From assembly GCA_041917755.1 (NCBI GenBank), contig JAYRWY010000011.1, positions 62,001 through 126,000 of the forward strand: a DNA stretch of 64,000 bases, read 5' to 3'. Shown one piece after another: positions 54,471 through 62,301 of the stretch (positions are counted from its first letter, which is position 1; each line of letters opens with the position of its first letter). The notes beneath the pieces are model-generated. The model worked only from the letters and a program-made list of their open reading frames with translations, did not search any database and had not been told where the DNA came from. The DNA is from RGZA01 sp041917755 (GTDB lineage: Bacteria > Pseudomonadota > Alphaproteobacteria > UBA9219 > RGZA01). Position numbers and translations under genes: made by a program.

Positions 54471-54851
54471 ATGCCCAAACGGCTATTGAAATTTGAACAC
54501 AAAACAGAAGCGGTTCTGCCCCAAAGGCAATGGTTACTGCGTATCGCCAACACCGCTTGGCTCGCTTTCTTTATTATCGCAACGGCCTTAGCAGCCGGAG
54601 TCATTGGCTACCACTTTATTGCAGGCCTGAAATGGGTTGATGCCATTCTTGAAGCCTCGATGATTTTAGGCGGCATGGGGGCGGTTTCTCCAATGCCGGA
54701 TGACGCCTCTAAACTATTTGCTTCTGCGTATGCACTTTTCAGCGGCCTTATACTTATAAGTGTCACCGGCGTTGTCCTTGCTCCATTCCTGCATCGCATG
54801 ATGCACCACTTCCATGGCCCTAATCAGTCAAACGACGGTACAAAGCGATGA
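54471..54851 (+). CDS. two-helix pore-like membrane protein with degenerate filter
   Basis: The 126-residue protein has a basic N-terminus, helix one at about 24-50, a short re-entrant-looking loop (55-75) and helix two at about 83-107, ending in a His-rich cytosolic tail. This is the layout of two-TM potassium channel pores. However, the filter position reads LGGMGAVSP instead of the TVGYGD consensus, so ion selectivity is unlikely to be that of a K channel. The start is the ATG right after the csp terminator, with its ribosome site inside the hairpin. It overlaps the methyltransferase gene by four bases. Confidence 0.68.
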   Translation: MPKRLLKFEHKTEAVLPQRQWLLRIANTAWLAFFIIATALAAGVIGYHFIAGLKWVDAILEASMILGGMGAVSPMPDDASKLFASAYALFSGLILISVTGVVLAPFLHRMMHHFHGPNQSNDGTKR

Positions 54852-55453
54852 GCGGCCTTTTAAAACTGAACCGAGAAGATACGTTGTCCGTCGCCGAATT
54901 AAAGGCCGAAGGTCTGTGGGATAAACATTATATATCTGCCATCGGGCTAATACCGCTTTTGCAAAAGCTAGGCCCTGCCATTAAAGGTCTTGAAATCGGC
55001 GTTTGCCGCGGCGAGAACATTGCCCGCTTTCTCGAAGATTGCCCCAACATCGCACATATTGATGCAGTTGATCCTTTTACAGCTTACGACGATCCCAATG
55101 GCGGCATGGACCAACCCATGATGGATACATTCCATGCCCTGACCTTGAAAAACTTTTCGGCGTTTCCTGGCCGCGTCACGCTGCATCGCATGCCTTCAGT
55201 TGATTTTGCACGCACCGTTCCAGATAATTTTTACGATTATCTCTTTATTGATGGCGATCACTCATATGATGCAGTGCGCAGCGACATAGCCGCATGGTAT
55301 CCCAAATTGAAAACGGGCGGATTATTTTGCGGACATGATGTGCTAGTTAAAGATGTGCAACGTGCAATTGTCGAATTTCGTGATGCGCACGCTATCACCA
55401 CACCCGTTCAGCTTTGCGCCAATACAGTCTGGTACTGGCAAAAGCAGACCTGA
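54848..55453 (+). CDS. class I SAM-dependent methyltransferase
   Basis: The 201-residue protein has the class I methyltransferase signature: GLEIGVCRGENIARFL as motif I, HIDAVDPF as motif II, YDYLFIDGDHSYDAV and GGLFCGHD. The DGDHSY segment resembles Methyltransferase_24 family members. The substrate is unknown. It begins by a four-base ATGA overlap with the pore-like gene, so both are made from one transcript. Confidence 0.85.
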   Translation: MSGLLKLNREDTLSVAELKAEGLWDKHYISAIGLIPLLQKLGPAIKGLEIGVCRGENIARFLEDCPNIAHIDAVDPFTAYDDPNGGMDQPMMDTFHALTLKNFSAFPGRVTLHRMPSVDFARTVPDNFYDYLFIDGDHSYDAVRSDIAAWYPKLKTGGLFCGHDVLVKDVQRAIVEFRDAHAITTPVQLCANTVWYWQKQT

Positions 55454-55552
55454 AAAACAAATGCGGCGCATCGATAACCACCGCTTATGATGAATTGAAT
55501 CTACCGCTTGGGATTCGAATTAATCCGGCTCCAACAAATTCGGACATGCTGC

Positions 55553-55578
55553 AAACCCCGATAAATTAAGGGTTTTTT
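55553..55578 (+). terminator. weak rho-independent terminator of the methyltransferase transcript
   Basis: AAACCC and GGGTTT form a six-base stem with an eleven-base loop, followed by more T (six in all). Confidence 0.5.
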
Positions 55579-55631
55579 GCATGTCATTTTTAGATATCTG
55601 TGGATTAAGCCCATTTCAAAGGCATTTTTAT

Positions 55632-55661
55632 GCATTTTTTTGCACGAATTGCAAAAAATGC
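55632..55661. repeat. A/T-rich inverted repeat upstream of HU
   Basis: GCATTTTTTTGCA (55632-55644) and TGCAAAAAATGC (55650-55661) pair with one bulge. The stem has a high A/T content. Confidence 0.55.
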
Positions 55662-55696
55662 TATCGACAAAGGTGTTTAAAGGTGCTGAGAATTCA

Positions 55697-55760
55697 TTCG
55701 TTCAGTGGCGTGATTCTAGGATGTTCAATAAAACCCTATAAATACGCCATACTGAACGAA
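55697..55760. repeat. TTCGTTCAGT inverted repeat flanking the likely HU promoter
   Basis: TTCGTTCAGT at 55697-55706 and ACTGAACGAA at 55751-55760 are perfect ten-base complements, extended inside by GGCG/CGCC. The A/T-rich middle contains TATAAA. The left and right arms are 44 bases apart, more than a single-dimer operator, so it may be a pair of half-sites or a long stem. Confidence 0.55.
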
Positions 55761-55805
55761 CACTATTTCATCACTTCGAACCCTTAAAAAACAGGACCCC
55801 TGCTC

Positions 55806-56105
55806 ATGGCTACTGCAACACAACCAACCGTAACTCTGAAGCAAATCGCAGCTGAATTGGCTGAAAAGAACGATATGCCAAAGAAGACCCTCAACACCCT
55901 GATGGAAGGCCTTGTAGCTTCCCTCGTTAAGAACCTTAAGAAGGGCAACCGCGTTCGCATGGCTGGCCTCGGCATCTTGCAAGTTCGCAAGCGCGCTGCT
56001 CGTATGGGCCGCAACCCAGCCACCGGAGAAACCATCTCCATCCCAGCAAAGAAGAAGATTGCTTTCCGCGCTGCTAAGGAACTTAAAGAAGCAGTTGGCA
56101 AGTAA
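55806..56105 (+). CDS. HU-family DNA-binding protein
   Basis: The 99-residue protein has the HU/IHF fold with a beta-arm GRNPATGETISIPAKKK and the terminal helix FRAAKELKEAVG. The N-terminal TLKQIAAELAEKNDMPKK stretch is typical of the HU-like class rather than IHF-alpha or beta. It is a nucleoid architectural protein. An AGGA ribosome site precedes the ATG. A strong terminator follows. Confidence 0.9.
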   Translation: MATATQPTVTLKQIAAELAEKNDMPKKTLNTLMEGLVASLVKNLKKGNRVRMAGLGILQVRKRAARMGRNPATGETISIPAKKKIAFRAAKELKEAVGK

Positions 56106-56143
56106 TTGCTGATAATTATACGCATATTTGCGGAATAATGAAC

Positions 56144-56174
56144 AAAACCCACCCTTTTCAGGGTGGGTTTTTTG
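56144..56174 (+). terminator. rho-independent terminator of the HU gene
   Basis: AACCCACCC and GGGTGGGTT form a nine-base stem with a TTTTCA loop, followed by six T. Confidence 0.92.
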
Positions 56175-56405
56175 TTGCGCTTTTAATTACAGGCTTCTAT
56201 AACCACACCATCGTTTGACTTAGATGACCGCCTTTTCTGATATTAGATGCTGTGCTGTCCTTTAGACAAACTGAGCCTTTAAAGCTGGGCATGATGCCGC
56301 AGTTTTCGAAATTGGCTCTTTAACACAGTGGTCACTAGGTGCAGTTCAATCCGAACCGCCCCGCGCACGCATATGTGCTGATCTCGATTTTAAGAAAGAA
56401 TACCC

Positions 56406-58298
56406 ATGTCATCTTTTAAAGACTTTGCCTTGCCGCAAGCCCTTCAGCTTGCCATCGAAAAACTTAACTACACCACCGCCACCCCGATCCAATCCGAAGC
56501 CATACCCCCTGCCCTTGAAGGCAAGGATATTTTAGGTACTGCCCAGACCGGTACAGGCAAGACAGCGGCCTTTGCCATTCCACTACTCGCCAAACTATTT
56601 GAACACCCGCAAGCAACTGCTATCGTTTTATTGCCAACCCGGGAATTAGCCGCACAGGTCGAAAAAGCAGTCAACGATTTGGCCAATGGTTCTGGTCTAC
56701 GCTCCGCTCTACTAATTGGCGGTGATTCCATGGGCAAGCAACTTAACCAGCTTCAGAAAAAACCTCGCGTGATTATTGGCACGCCAGGCCGCGTAAACGA
56801 CCATTTGAAACGCGGCACACTCAAACTATCCCATGCAGAAGTTCTGGTGCTTGATGAGACCGACCGTATGTTGGATATGGGCTTTGGTATTCAAATTGAA
56901 ACCATCATCGAAAAAATGCCAAAACAACGTCAAACCCTGATGTTCTCGGCAACCATGCCACATGAAATCATCAAGCTGGCTGGCCGTTACCTTAACAATC
57001 CGGTTCGCATTTCAATGGGTGAAACCAACCAGACGGCTACCAATGTAGAACTCAAGGTTGTTGAAACCGATGACGGTAAAAAATACGAACATCTCATTCG
57101 TGAACTCGGCGAACGCAACGGCAGTGTCATTATTTTTGTTAAAACCAAATATGGTGCCGACCGTCTTGCAAAACGCTTACGCGGTGACGATCATGAATCC
57201 GATGCGTTGCACGGTGATCTGCGCCAACATAAACGTGAAAAAGTGACCCGCGCATTCCGCGATCAAAAATACCGCATTCTTGTAGCAACCGATGTGGCTG
57301 CACGCGGGCTTGATATTCCGCACATTGAACACGTTATTAATTATGATCTTCCACAAGCACCGGAAGATTTTATCCACCGCATCGGACGCACTGGCCGTGC
57401 AGGCGCAAAGGGACAAGCAGTTAGCTTTGTGGCGCCATCTGAATCACGTAAATGGTTTGCAATCGAACGTTTATTAAACCCGAATGCAAAACAGGGTAAA
57501 TCCTCTAGCGGTAACTACGAAAAACGCGGCTCATCCGGCGGCTATAAAGGCAAAGGTGGCGGCTACAAAGGTGGAGAACGCAAATCCTTTGGCGATCGCA
57601 AACCCTTTGGTAGAAAGCCTTTTGATAAAGAACGTAGCTTCGATCGCGCAGAAAGCGGCGAACGCGACTTCAATAAAAAGCGTGATTTTGTCAAAAAGCC
57701 ATTTGTAAACAAACCAGAAGGCGATAACGAAAACTCGGCGCCTCGTTCATTTGCTAAAAAGCCATTCAACAAAGAACGCAGCTTTGAGCGTGACGACAGT
57801 GAACGCAAACCCTTTGGCGAACGTAAACCATTCGGAAAAAAGCCGTTCAACAAAGAGCGCAGCTTTGAACGTGACGACAATGAACGCAAACCCTTTGGCG
57901 AACGCAAGCCATTTGGTAAAAAGCCGTTCAACAAAGAGCGCAGCTTTGAACGTGACGACAATGAACGCAAACCTTTTGGTGAACGTAAGCCATTTGGTAA
58001 AAAACCTTTCAACAAAGAGCGCAGTTTCGATCGTGCTGAGGGCGGCGAACGCAAACCCTTTGGCAAGAAGCCCTTCGACAAAGATCGCCGTTTTGGTAAC
58101 GACAACCGCAAAAGCGATGATCGTCGCGGCGATACCCGTTTTGAAAAGCGCGACGGCGAAAGAAAACCATTCGGCAAGTCGGGAGCCAAGGGCGGCAAGC
58201 CGAACTTTGGTAAGCCCTCTTTTGGCAAGCCTGCTTTCGGTAAAAACCGTGATTCAGCAGGCGGTAAGCCACGCTCGTTTGCTAAAAAACGCGGATAA
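56406..58298 (+). CDS. DEAD-box RNA helicase (RhlE-like) with long repetitive basic tail
   Basis: The 630-residue helicase has the Q motif, ATP loop AQTGTGKTAAF, PTRELAAQV, FSATMP, RGLDIPHIEHVINYDLP and HRIGRTGRAG. Motif II reads DETD rather than DEAD. From about residue 365 the tail is rich in Arg, Lys, Gly, Phe and Ser and contains a near-perfect tandem repeat of 27 residues (57756-58040). Such tails bind RNA and can drive condensates. The family works in ribosome assembly or RNA decay, often at low temperature. About 230 bp of leader lies upstream after the HU terminator. Confidence 0.92.
   Translation: MSSFKDFALPQALQLAIEKLNYTTATPIQSEAIPPALEGKDILGTAQTGTGKTAAFAIPLLAKLFEHPQATAIVLLPTRELAAQVEKAVNDLANGSGLRSALLIGGDSMGKQLNQLQKKPRVIIGTPGRVNDHLKRGTLKLSHAEVLVLDETDRMLDMGFGIQIETIIEKMPKQRQTLMFSATMPHEIIKLAGRYLNNPVRISMGETNQTATNVELKVVETDDGKKYEHLIRELGERNGSVIIFVKTKYGADRLAKRLRGDDHESDALHGDLRQHKREKVTRAFRDQKYRILVATDVAARGLDIPHIEHVINYDLPQAPEDFIHRIGRTGRAGAKGQAVSFVAPSESRKWFAIERLLNPNAKQGKSSSGNYEKRGSSGGYKGKGGGYKGGERKSFGDRKPFGRKPFDKERSFDRAESGERDFNKKRDFVKKPFVNKPEGDNENSAPRSFAKKPFNKERSFERDDSERKPFGERKPFGKKPFNKERSFERDDNERKPFGERKPFGKKPFNKERSFERDDNERKPFGERKPFGKKPFNKERSFDRAEGGERKPFGKKPFDKDRRFGNDNRKSDDRRGDTRFEKRDGERKPFGKSGAKGGKPNFGKPSFGKPAFGKNRDSAGGKPRSFAKKRG
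57756..58040 (+). repeat. 81 bp tandem repeat in the helicase tail (about three and a half copies)
   Basis: Copies start at 57756, 57837, 57918 and 57999 and each encodes a 27-residue unit beginning KKPFNKERSF. The second and third copies differ at only a few third positions. The fourth breaks off after about 40 bases. Confidence 0.9.
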
Positions 58299-58414
58299 GA
58301 CGTCGCACTTCATATCAAGATGATACCAAGTGAATGCCATGAACTTGCCTTAATTAGGGTCAAGATTCTTGGCATCACAGTCCTTACTGTATCACCCAAC
58401 TATGGAGCCTCACT

Positions 58415-58786
58415 ATGACCAAGCTTAACGCCATCACCCTCGCCGCAGTATTTGCAGTTGCAAGTGCATCAAGCGCATTTGCATACCAAGTAACTGGCCC
58501 AATCCTTGAATTGACCGACAGTAAAATTGTTGTTCAAAAAGGCAAAGAAAAGTGGGAATTGGCGCGCACCGGCGCGACCGAAGTTCCGGTCGATGCCAAA
58601 GTTGGTGACAAAGTAACGATTGAATACGGCATGAATGCTGAAAAGGTTGAAGTAAAGACCGGCGCAAAGAAAGCTGAAAAACCTGCCCATGAAACCAAAG
58701 CAGCGCCTACAGCTGCGCCAGCGGCACCAGCAGCCATGAAGGCTCAGCAACCGGTTAAGGCACCAGCTCCTGCGGTTGCTCACTAA
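58415..58786 (+). CDS. small secreted protein with Ala/Pro-rich tail
   Basis: The 123-residue protein has a clear signal peptide (ITLAAVFAVASASSAFAY). A compact beta region follows (residues ~25-85), resembling DUF5666-type barrels: VTGPILELTDSKIVVQKG, then VPVDAKVGDKVTIEYG. The last 35 residues are an Ala/Pro/Lys tail. The resemblance to DUF5666 is my reading of the pattern, not a verified match. It is separate from the helicase (116 bp gap) and followed by a terminator. Confidence 0.7.
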   Translation: MTKLNAITLAAVFAVASASSAFAYQVTGPILELTDSKIVVQKGKEKWELARTGATEVPVDAKVGDKVTIEYGMNAEKVEVKTGAKKAEKPAHETKAAPTAAPAAPAAMKAQQPVKAPAPAVAH

Positions 58787-58810
58787 TTTAGTGGACTAAG
58801 TAATTACAGA

Positions 58811-58849
58811 AGTCACCTTTTGGGTAATCCCTGAAAGGTGACTTTTTTT
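58811..58849 (+). terminator. rho-independent terminator of the secreted protein gene
   Basis: AGTCACCTTT and AAAGGTGACT form a ten-base stem with a loop, followed by seven T. It overlaps the convergent uup stop codon by two bases. Confidence 0.88.
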
Positions 58850-60710
58850 ATGCCGACAATAATGCGTCCAGTTCAAGCCAACGTTGTTCGGCATTTGCAA
58901 GCTCTTGGGTGGCCGCCGCATGGCGCTTAGTTGCTTCATGGAATGCATCCACATCACGCGCATAAAAATCAGCATCTGTAAGCAATGTATTTAAATCTGC
59001 AATTTCACTTTCCAATGATGCAATTTTATCCGGCAATCGTTCCCATTCATATTGATGCTTGTAGGATAGCTTAACTGCAGGCTTTGCCGGCTTTTCTTCA
59101 ACTGGCTCAACTTTCACTGCCTGCTTGGCTTTTGGTTTTTCTGCCTCTGCTTCGGGGACTGGCTTTTTGGCATCGCGCTTTTGTTTGAACATCACATAGT
59201 CTTGATACCCGCCGATAATGCCTTCCACATGGCCATTCCCCTCAAAAGCCAACATCTTGCTGACCGTCTGGTCGAGGAAATCACGGTCATGGCTAACCAC
59301 AATCAAGGTGCCGGTATAGCCCGCCAAAATATCTTCCAGCATGTCCAACGTATCCATATCCAAATCGTTGGTGGGCTCATCGAGAATCAGAAGGCTGCCG
59401 GGATTAGCCAAAATCTTGGCCAGCAATAACCGGTTTTTTTGTCCGCCGGATAATGTGCCTACCGCATGGTGAACCATTTTGGGATCAAACATAAAGTCTT
59501 TCAGGTAACCACAAATATGGCGGGTTTTCCCCATCACATCCAAATGGTCACTGCCATTAGGGCACAGTGTTTTGTGCAGGGAGTTTTCAGGATTTAAATC
59601 TTTACGCTTTTGATCAAAATACGAAAATTGCAAATCCTTAATTAGTTTGACCTTACCCATATCTGGCGCCAGTTCTCCAACCAGCATTTTAAGAAAACTG
59701 GTTTTACCTGAACCATTTTTGCCAATGACGCCAATACGGTCACCGCGCATAATACGCAAATTAAAGCCATCAAAGATGACCTTTTTGATATCCCCATCTT
59801 CGTAAGTCTTATGAACCTTAAAGAACTCCGCTACGATGCGGGTTGACGAAACTTCTTCTTCCTTCAATGGCGTAAATTCAATTTTGGATAACATCCGCTG
59901 CAGGGAGTTTTTATCGGCGCGTAATCTATCACGCTCAATTTTCATCAACTCCACTCGGCGCACATTGCGTTTGCGGCGGGCTTTTACGCCCCTACTCGCC
60001 CATTCTACCTCTTGGTCTAAAACCTTCTGGCGGTTTCTTAACTCGCGTTCTTCATGTTCCAATAACTGGGTAGACCATTCTTCAAAATGGCTAAAACCCT
60101 TCGGGCATACACGCAACCTGCCTCTATCCAGCCAAAATACTTTGTCCGACACATTACCCAAAAACGCCTTATCATGGCTAATACACACAATCGCGCCATG
60201 GTAGTATTTGAGATAGGTTTCAAGCCATTCAATTACTTCCAGATCCAAATGGTTAGTTGGCTCATCCAGCAATAAGATATCCGGGCCTTCAACTAATGCC
60301 CGTGCAAGTGCGGCTCTACGCAACTGCCCGCCTGAAAGCGATGCCATTTTATCTTCAAGATTCAAATGCAATGGCGCAATCACCATCTCAATTTTATAAT
60401 CCTGTGCCCCGTCTTCATTATCCGTGTTAAGGCCTTCAAAGACAAAATCGTAAACGGTTTGTCCTGGCTTAAAATCAACTTCCTGATGTAAATAGCCAAC
60501 GCTGGTTCCTTGAAGTTGCCAACGCGTACCTTCATCCAATTCTTTTACGCCTTGAATAATATTCATCAGCGTGGTCTTACCCACACCATTTTTGCCAACA
60601 AGGCATATCTTCTCCCCTTCACATATGGAGAAGGAGAGGTTTTCAAACAGAACCTTTTCGCCATACTGAATGGCGGCGTCCTGTACGCTGAGCAATAGGG
60701 TTGAGGCCAC
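58848..60710 (-). CDS. uup: ABC-F family ATPase (Uup-like)
   Basis: The 620-residue soluble protein has two ABC domains without membrane helices: the first with GKNGVGKTTLM and LSGGQLRRAAL, the second with GKNGSGKTSFLK and LSGGQKNRLLL. A C-terminal coiled coil (about 540-620) typical of Uup follows the Lys/Glu-rich linker. ABC-F proteins act on the ribosome; Uup also affects precise transposon excision and replication. It is divergent from queF across 105 bp. Confidence 0.9.
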   Translation of the reverse strand: MASTLLLSVQDAAIQYGEKVLFENLSFSICEGEKICLVGKNGVGKTTLMNIIQGVKELDEGTRWQLQGTSVGYLHQEVDFKPGQTVYDFVFEGLNTDNEDGAQDYKIEMVIAPLHLNLEDKMASLSGGQLRRAALARALVEGPDILLLDEPTNHLDLEVIEWLETYLKYYHGAIVCISHDKAFLGNVSDKVFWLDRGRLRVCPKGFSHFEEWSTQLLEHEERELRNRQKVLDQEVEWASRGVKARRKRNVRRVELMKIERDRLRADKNSLQRMLSKIEFTPLKEEEVSSTRIVAEFFKVHKTYEDGDIKKVIFDGFNLRIMRGDRIGVIGKNGSGKTSFLKMLVGELAPDMGKVKLIKDLQFSYFDQKRKDLNPENSLHKTLCPNGSDHLDVMGKTRHICGYLKDFMFDPKMVHHAVGTLSGGQKNRLLLAKILANPGSLLILDEPTNDLDMDTLDMLEDILAGYTGTLIVVSHDRDFLDQTVSKMLAFEGNGHVEGIIGGYQDYVMFKQKRDAKKPVPEAEAEKPKAKQAVKVEPVEEKPAKPAVKLSYKHQYEWERLPDKIASLESEIADLNTLLTDADFYARDVDAFHEATKRHAAATQELANAEQRWLELDALLSA

Positions 60711-60815
60711 GAAAATCTTTCAAAAACTTACTTACTGCATAGCTAAATAGGCCTTTAATGGCTTGAAATCAAAGCAAACCTTGCATGAATTGGCAAAAAA
60801 CCATAAATAAAAGCC

Positions 60816-61286
60816 ATGAAAAAACAATCCAAAAGCAGCCCAAAGGTTACATTGCTCGGCAAGCAATCCACCCTTCCCCAATCGCCAGAAGAGGCAGTAT
60901 TGGAGAAAGTGCCTAACCCGCACGCCGATACCTATTACGCCGCACGCTTTACCGCGCCAGAATTCACCTCTTTGTGCCCCGTAACAGGCCAACCGGACTT
61001 TGCCCATCTGGTAATCGACATGGTACCCAATAAGTGGCTGGTCGAAAGCAAGTCCTTAAAACTCTACCTTGCTTCTTTCCGCAATCACGGCGCCTTCCAT
61101 GAAGACTGCACTGTGCGCATTGCTAAAGATATCGCAGCACTCATTAAACCTCATTGGCTGCGCATAGGCGGCTATTGGTTCCCACGCGGCGGCATCCCGA
61201 TCGATGTGTTCTGGCAAACCGGAAACTTGCCAAAAGGCGTATGGATACCCGAACAAGGCGTCGCGCCATATCGTGGCCGTGGCTAA
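60816..61286 (+). CDS. queF: NADPH-dependent 7-cyano-7-deazaguanine reductase
   Basis: The 156-residue single-domain QueF converts preQ0 to preQ1. The active Cys lies in FTSLCPVTGQPDF, and the ESKSLKLYLASFRNH segment carries the QueF signature. It opens the queF-queE-queD-queC operon; queE starts two bases after its stop. I saw no clear preQ1 aptamer in the 105 bp upstream. Confidence 0.95.
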   Translation: MKKQSKSSPKVTLLGKQSTLPQSPEEAVLEKVPNPHADTYYAARFTAPEFTSLCPVTGQPDFAHLVIDMVPNKWLVESKSLKLYLASFRNHGAFHEDCTVRIAKDIAALIKPHWLRIGGYWFPRGGIPIDVFWQTGNLPKGVWIPEQGVAPYRGRG

Positions 61287-61288
61287 TC

Positions 61289-61921
61289 ATGGTCTATTCG
61301 GTCAAAGAAATCTTCAAAACACTTCAAGGCGAAGGTGGCCAAGCTGGCCGAGCCGCTGTGTTTTGTCGCTTTGCCGGATGTAATTTATGGTCAGGCCGCG
61401 AAGAGGACCGCAGCGAAGCCATCTGTAACTTCTGCGATACTGATTTTGTCGGCACCGATGGCTCAGGCGGCGGTAAATTCGCCGATGCCGCAGCCTTGTG
61501 CGGCGCCATCACCTCCTGCTGGGGTAAAAGCCTTGAACGACGGCTCGTGGTCTTCACAGGCGGAGAGCCGCTCTTGCAGTTGGATGATGCCCTTATTGCG
61601 GCTATGCACAAGGCTGGCTTTGAAATTGCTGTTGAAACCAATGGTACCATTCATGCCCCGGATGCCATTGATTGGATTTGTGTAAGCCCCAAAGCAAATG
61701 CAGAACTCAAACAAAAAGCCGGTAAAGAATTAAAACTGGTATACCCACAACAAGGTATATCTCCATCAGATTTTGAAAATTTGCCATTTGACCATTTCTG
61801 GTTACAACCTATGGATGGACAAAACCGTGACAAGAATACCGAACTCGCTGTTCAATATTGCTTGAACAATCCCCGTTGGCGGGTCAGCCTTCAAACCCAT
61901 AAATTGATGGGAATTCCATAA
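61289..61921 (+). CDS. queE: 7-carboxy-7-deazaguanine synthase (Cx14Cx2C variant)
   Basis: The 210-residue radical SAM protein binds its cluster with C31, C46 and C49 in place of the classical CxxxCxxC spacing. Residues 32-45 are an insertion (LWSGREEDRSEA). This variant occurs in other alphaproteobacteria. QueE converts 6-carboxytetrahydropterin to 7-carboxy-7-deazaguanine. The start is the ATG at 61289, not the upstream frame that runs through queF. The queD gene overlaps its stop by one base. Confidence 0.93.
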   Translation: MVYSVKEIFKTLQGEGGQAGRAAVFCRFAGCNLWSGREEDRSEAICNFCDTDFVGTDGSGGGKFADAAALCGAITSCWGKSLERRLVVFTGGEPLLQLDDALIAAMHKAGFEIAVETNGTIHAPDAIDWICVSPKANAELKQKAGKELKLVYPQQGISPSDFENLPFDHFWLQPMDGQNRDKNTELAVQYCLNNPRWRVSLQTHKLMGIP

Positions 61922-62301
61922 TGTATGAACTCAGTAAAGAATTTCGTTTTGATGCAGCCCACACCCTGCACCGTAATGTTGACGAAAAAGAAAAAGAAGG
62001 CAGTCGCCGCATTCATGGCCATTCCTACCGTGCGGAAGTTACCGTACGCGGCCTTCCTGATCCAAAAACTGGTATGCTAATTGACGTCTATCAATTCGAA
62101 AAATCGTTTACCGAAGTACGCGATGGCTTAGAACACCAATTCCTTGATGATATTAAGGACCTTGGTCCTGCCACCATGGAAAATCTTTGCGCATGGATAT
62201 GGAAGCGTCTGGCTCCAAAGCTCCCGACCCTGTGCCGTGTAACCATCCACCGCGATAGCGGTAACGAAAAATGCGTCTATTTCGGGCCACATTCCCCATG
62301 A
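61921..62301 (+). CDS. queD: 6-carboxytetrahydropterin synthase homologue (Ser in place of catalytic Cys)
   Basis: The 126-residue T-fold protein has three zinc-binding histidines, H14 (FDAAH) and H32/H34 (HGH), and VHRDSGNE-type termini. In the classical enzyme a Cys stands four residues before the HGH, but here the position is Ser28 in GSRRIHGH. The one Cys near the C-terminus (in EKCVYFG) is elsewhere. Similar proteins are common in alphaproteobacterial que operons, so it may be an active variant, but the loss is worth testing. It is coupled to queE and queC by overlaps. Confidence 0.87.
   Translation: MYELSKEFRFDAAHTLHRNVDEKEKEGSRRIHGHSYRAEVTVRGLPDPKTGMLIDVYQFEKSFTEVRDGLEHQFLDDIKDLGPATMENLCAWIWKRLAPKLPTLCRVTIHRDSGNEKCVYFGPHSP

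Larger units (their letters stand above)
55454..55805 (+). other. 352 bp gap between methyltransferase and HU genes
   Basis: There is no convincing coding frame; a 68-residue frame at 55581-55787 has unusual composition and no ribosome site. The gap holds a terminator-like hairpin at 55553-55578, an A/T hairpin at 55632-55661, and a TTCGTTCAGT inverted repeat at 55697-55760 around what is probably the HU promoter. Confidence 0.5.

Noticed and set aside
55581..55787. 68-residue frame in the gap before HU
   Set aside because: Cys- and aromatic-rich odd composition, no ribosome site, and it spans two inverted repeats and the probable HU promoter.
57563..58228. 221-residue minus-strand frame through the helicase tail
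   Set aside because: It is the complement of the repetitive tail, so its own repeat and low complexity are a by-product.
60711..60815. preQ1 riboswitch before queF
   Set aside because: The leader lacks a conserved preQ1-I stem and the ACACCC-type loop. A short TTGC/GCAA stem with an A-rich tail is not enough.
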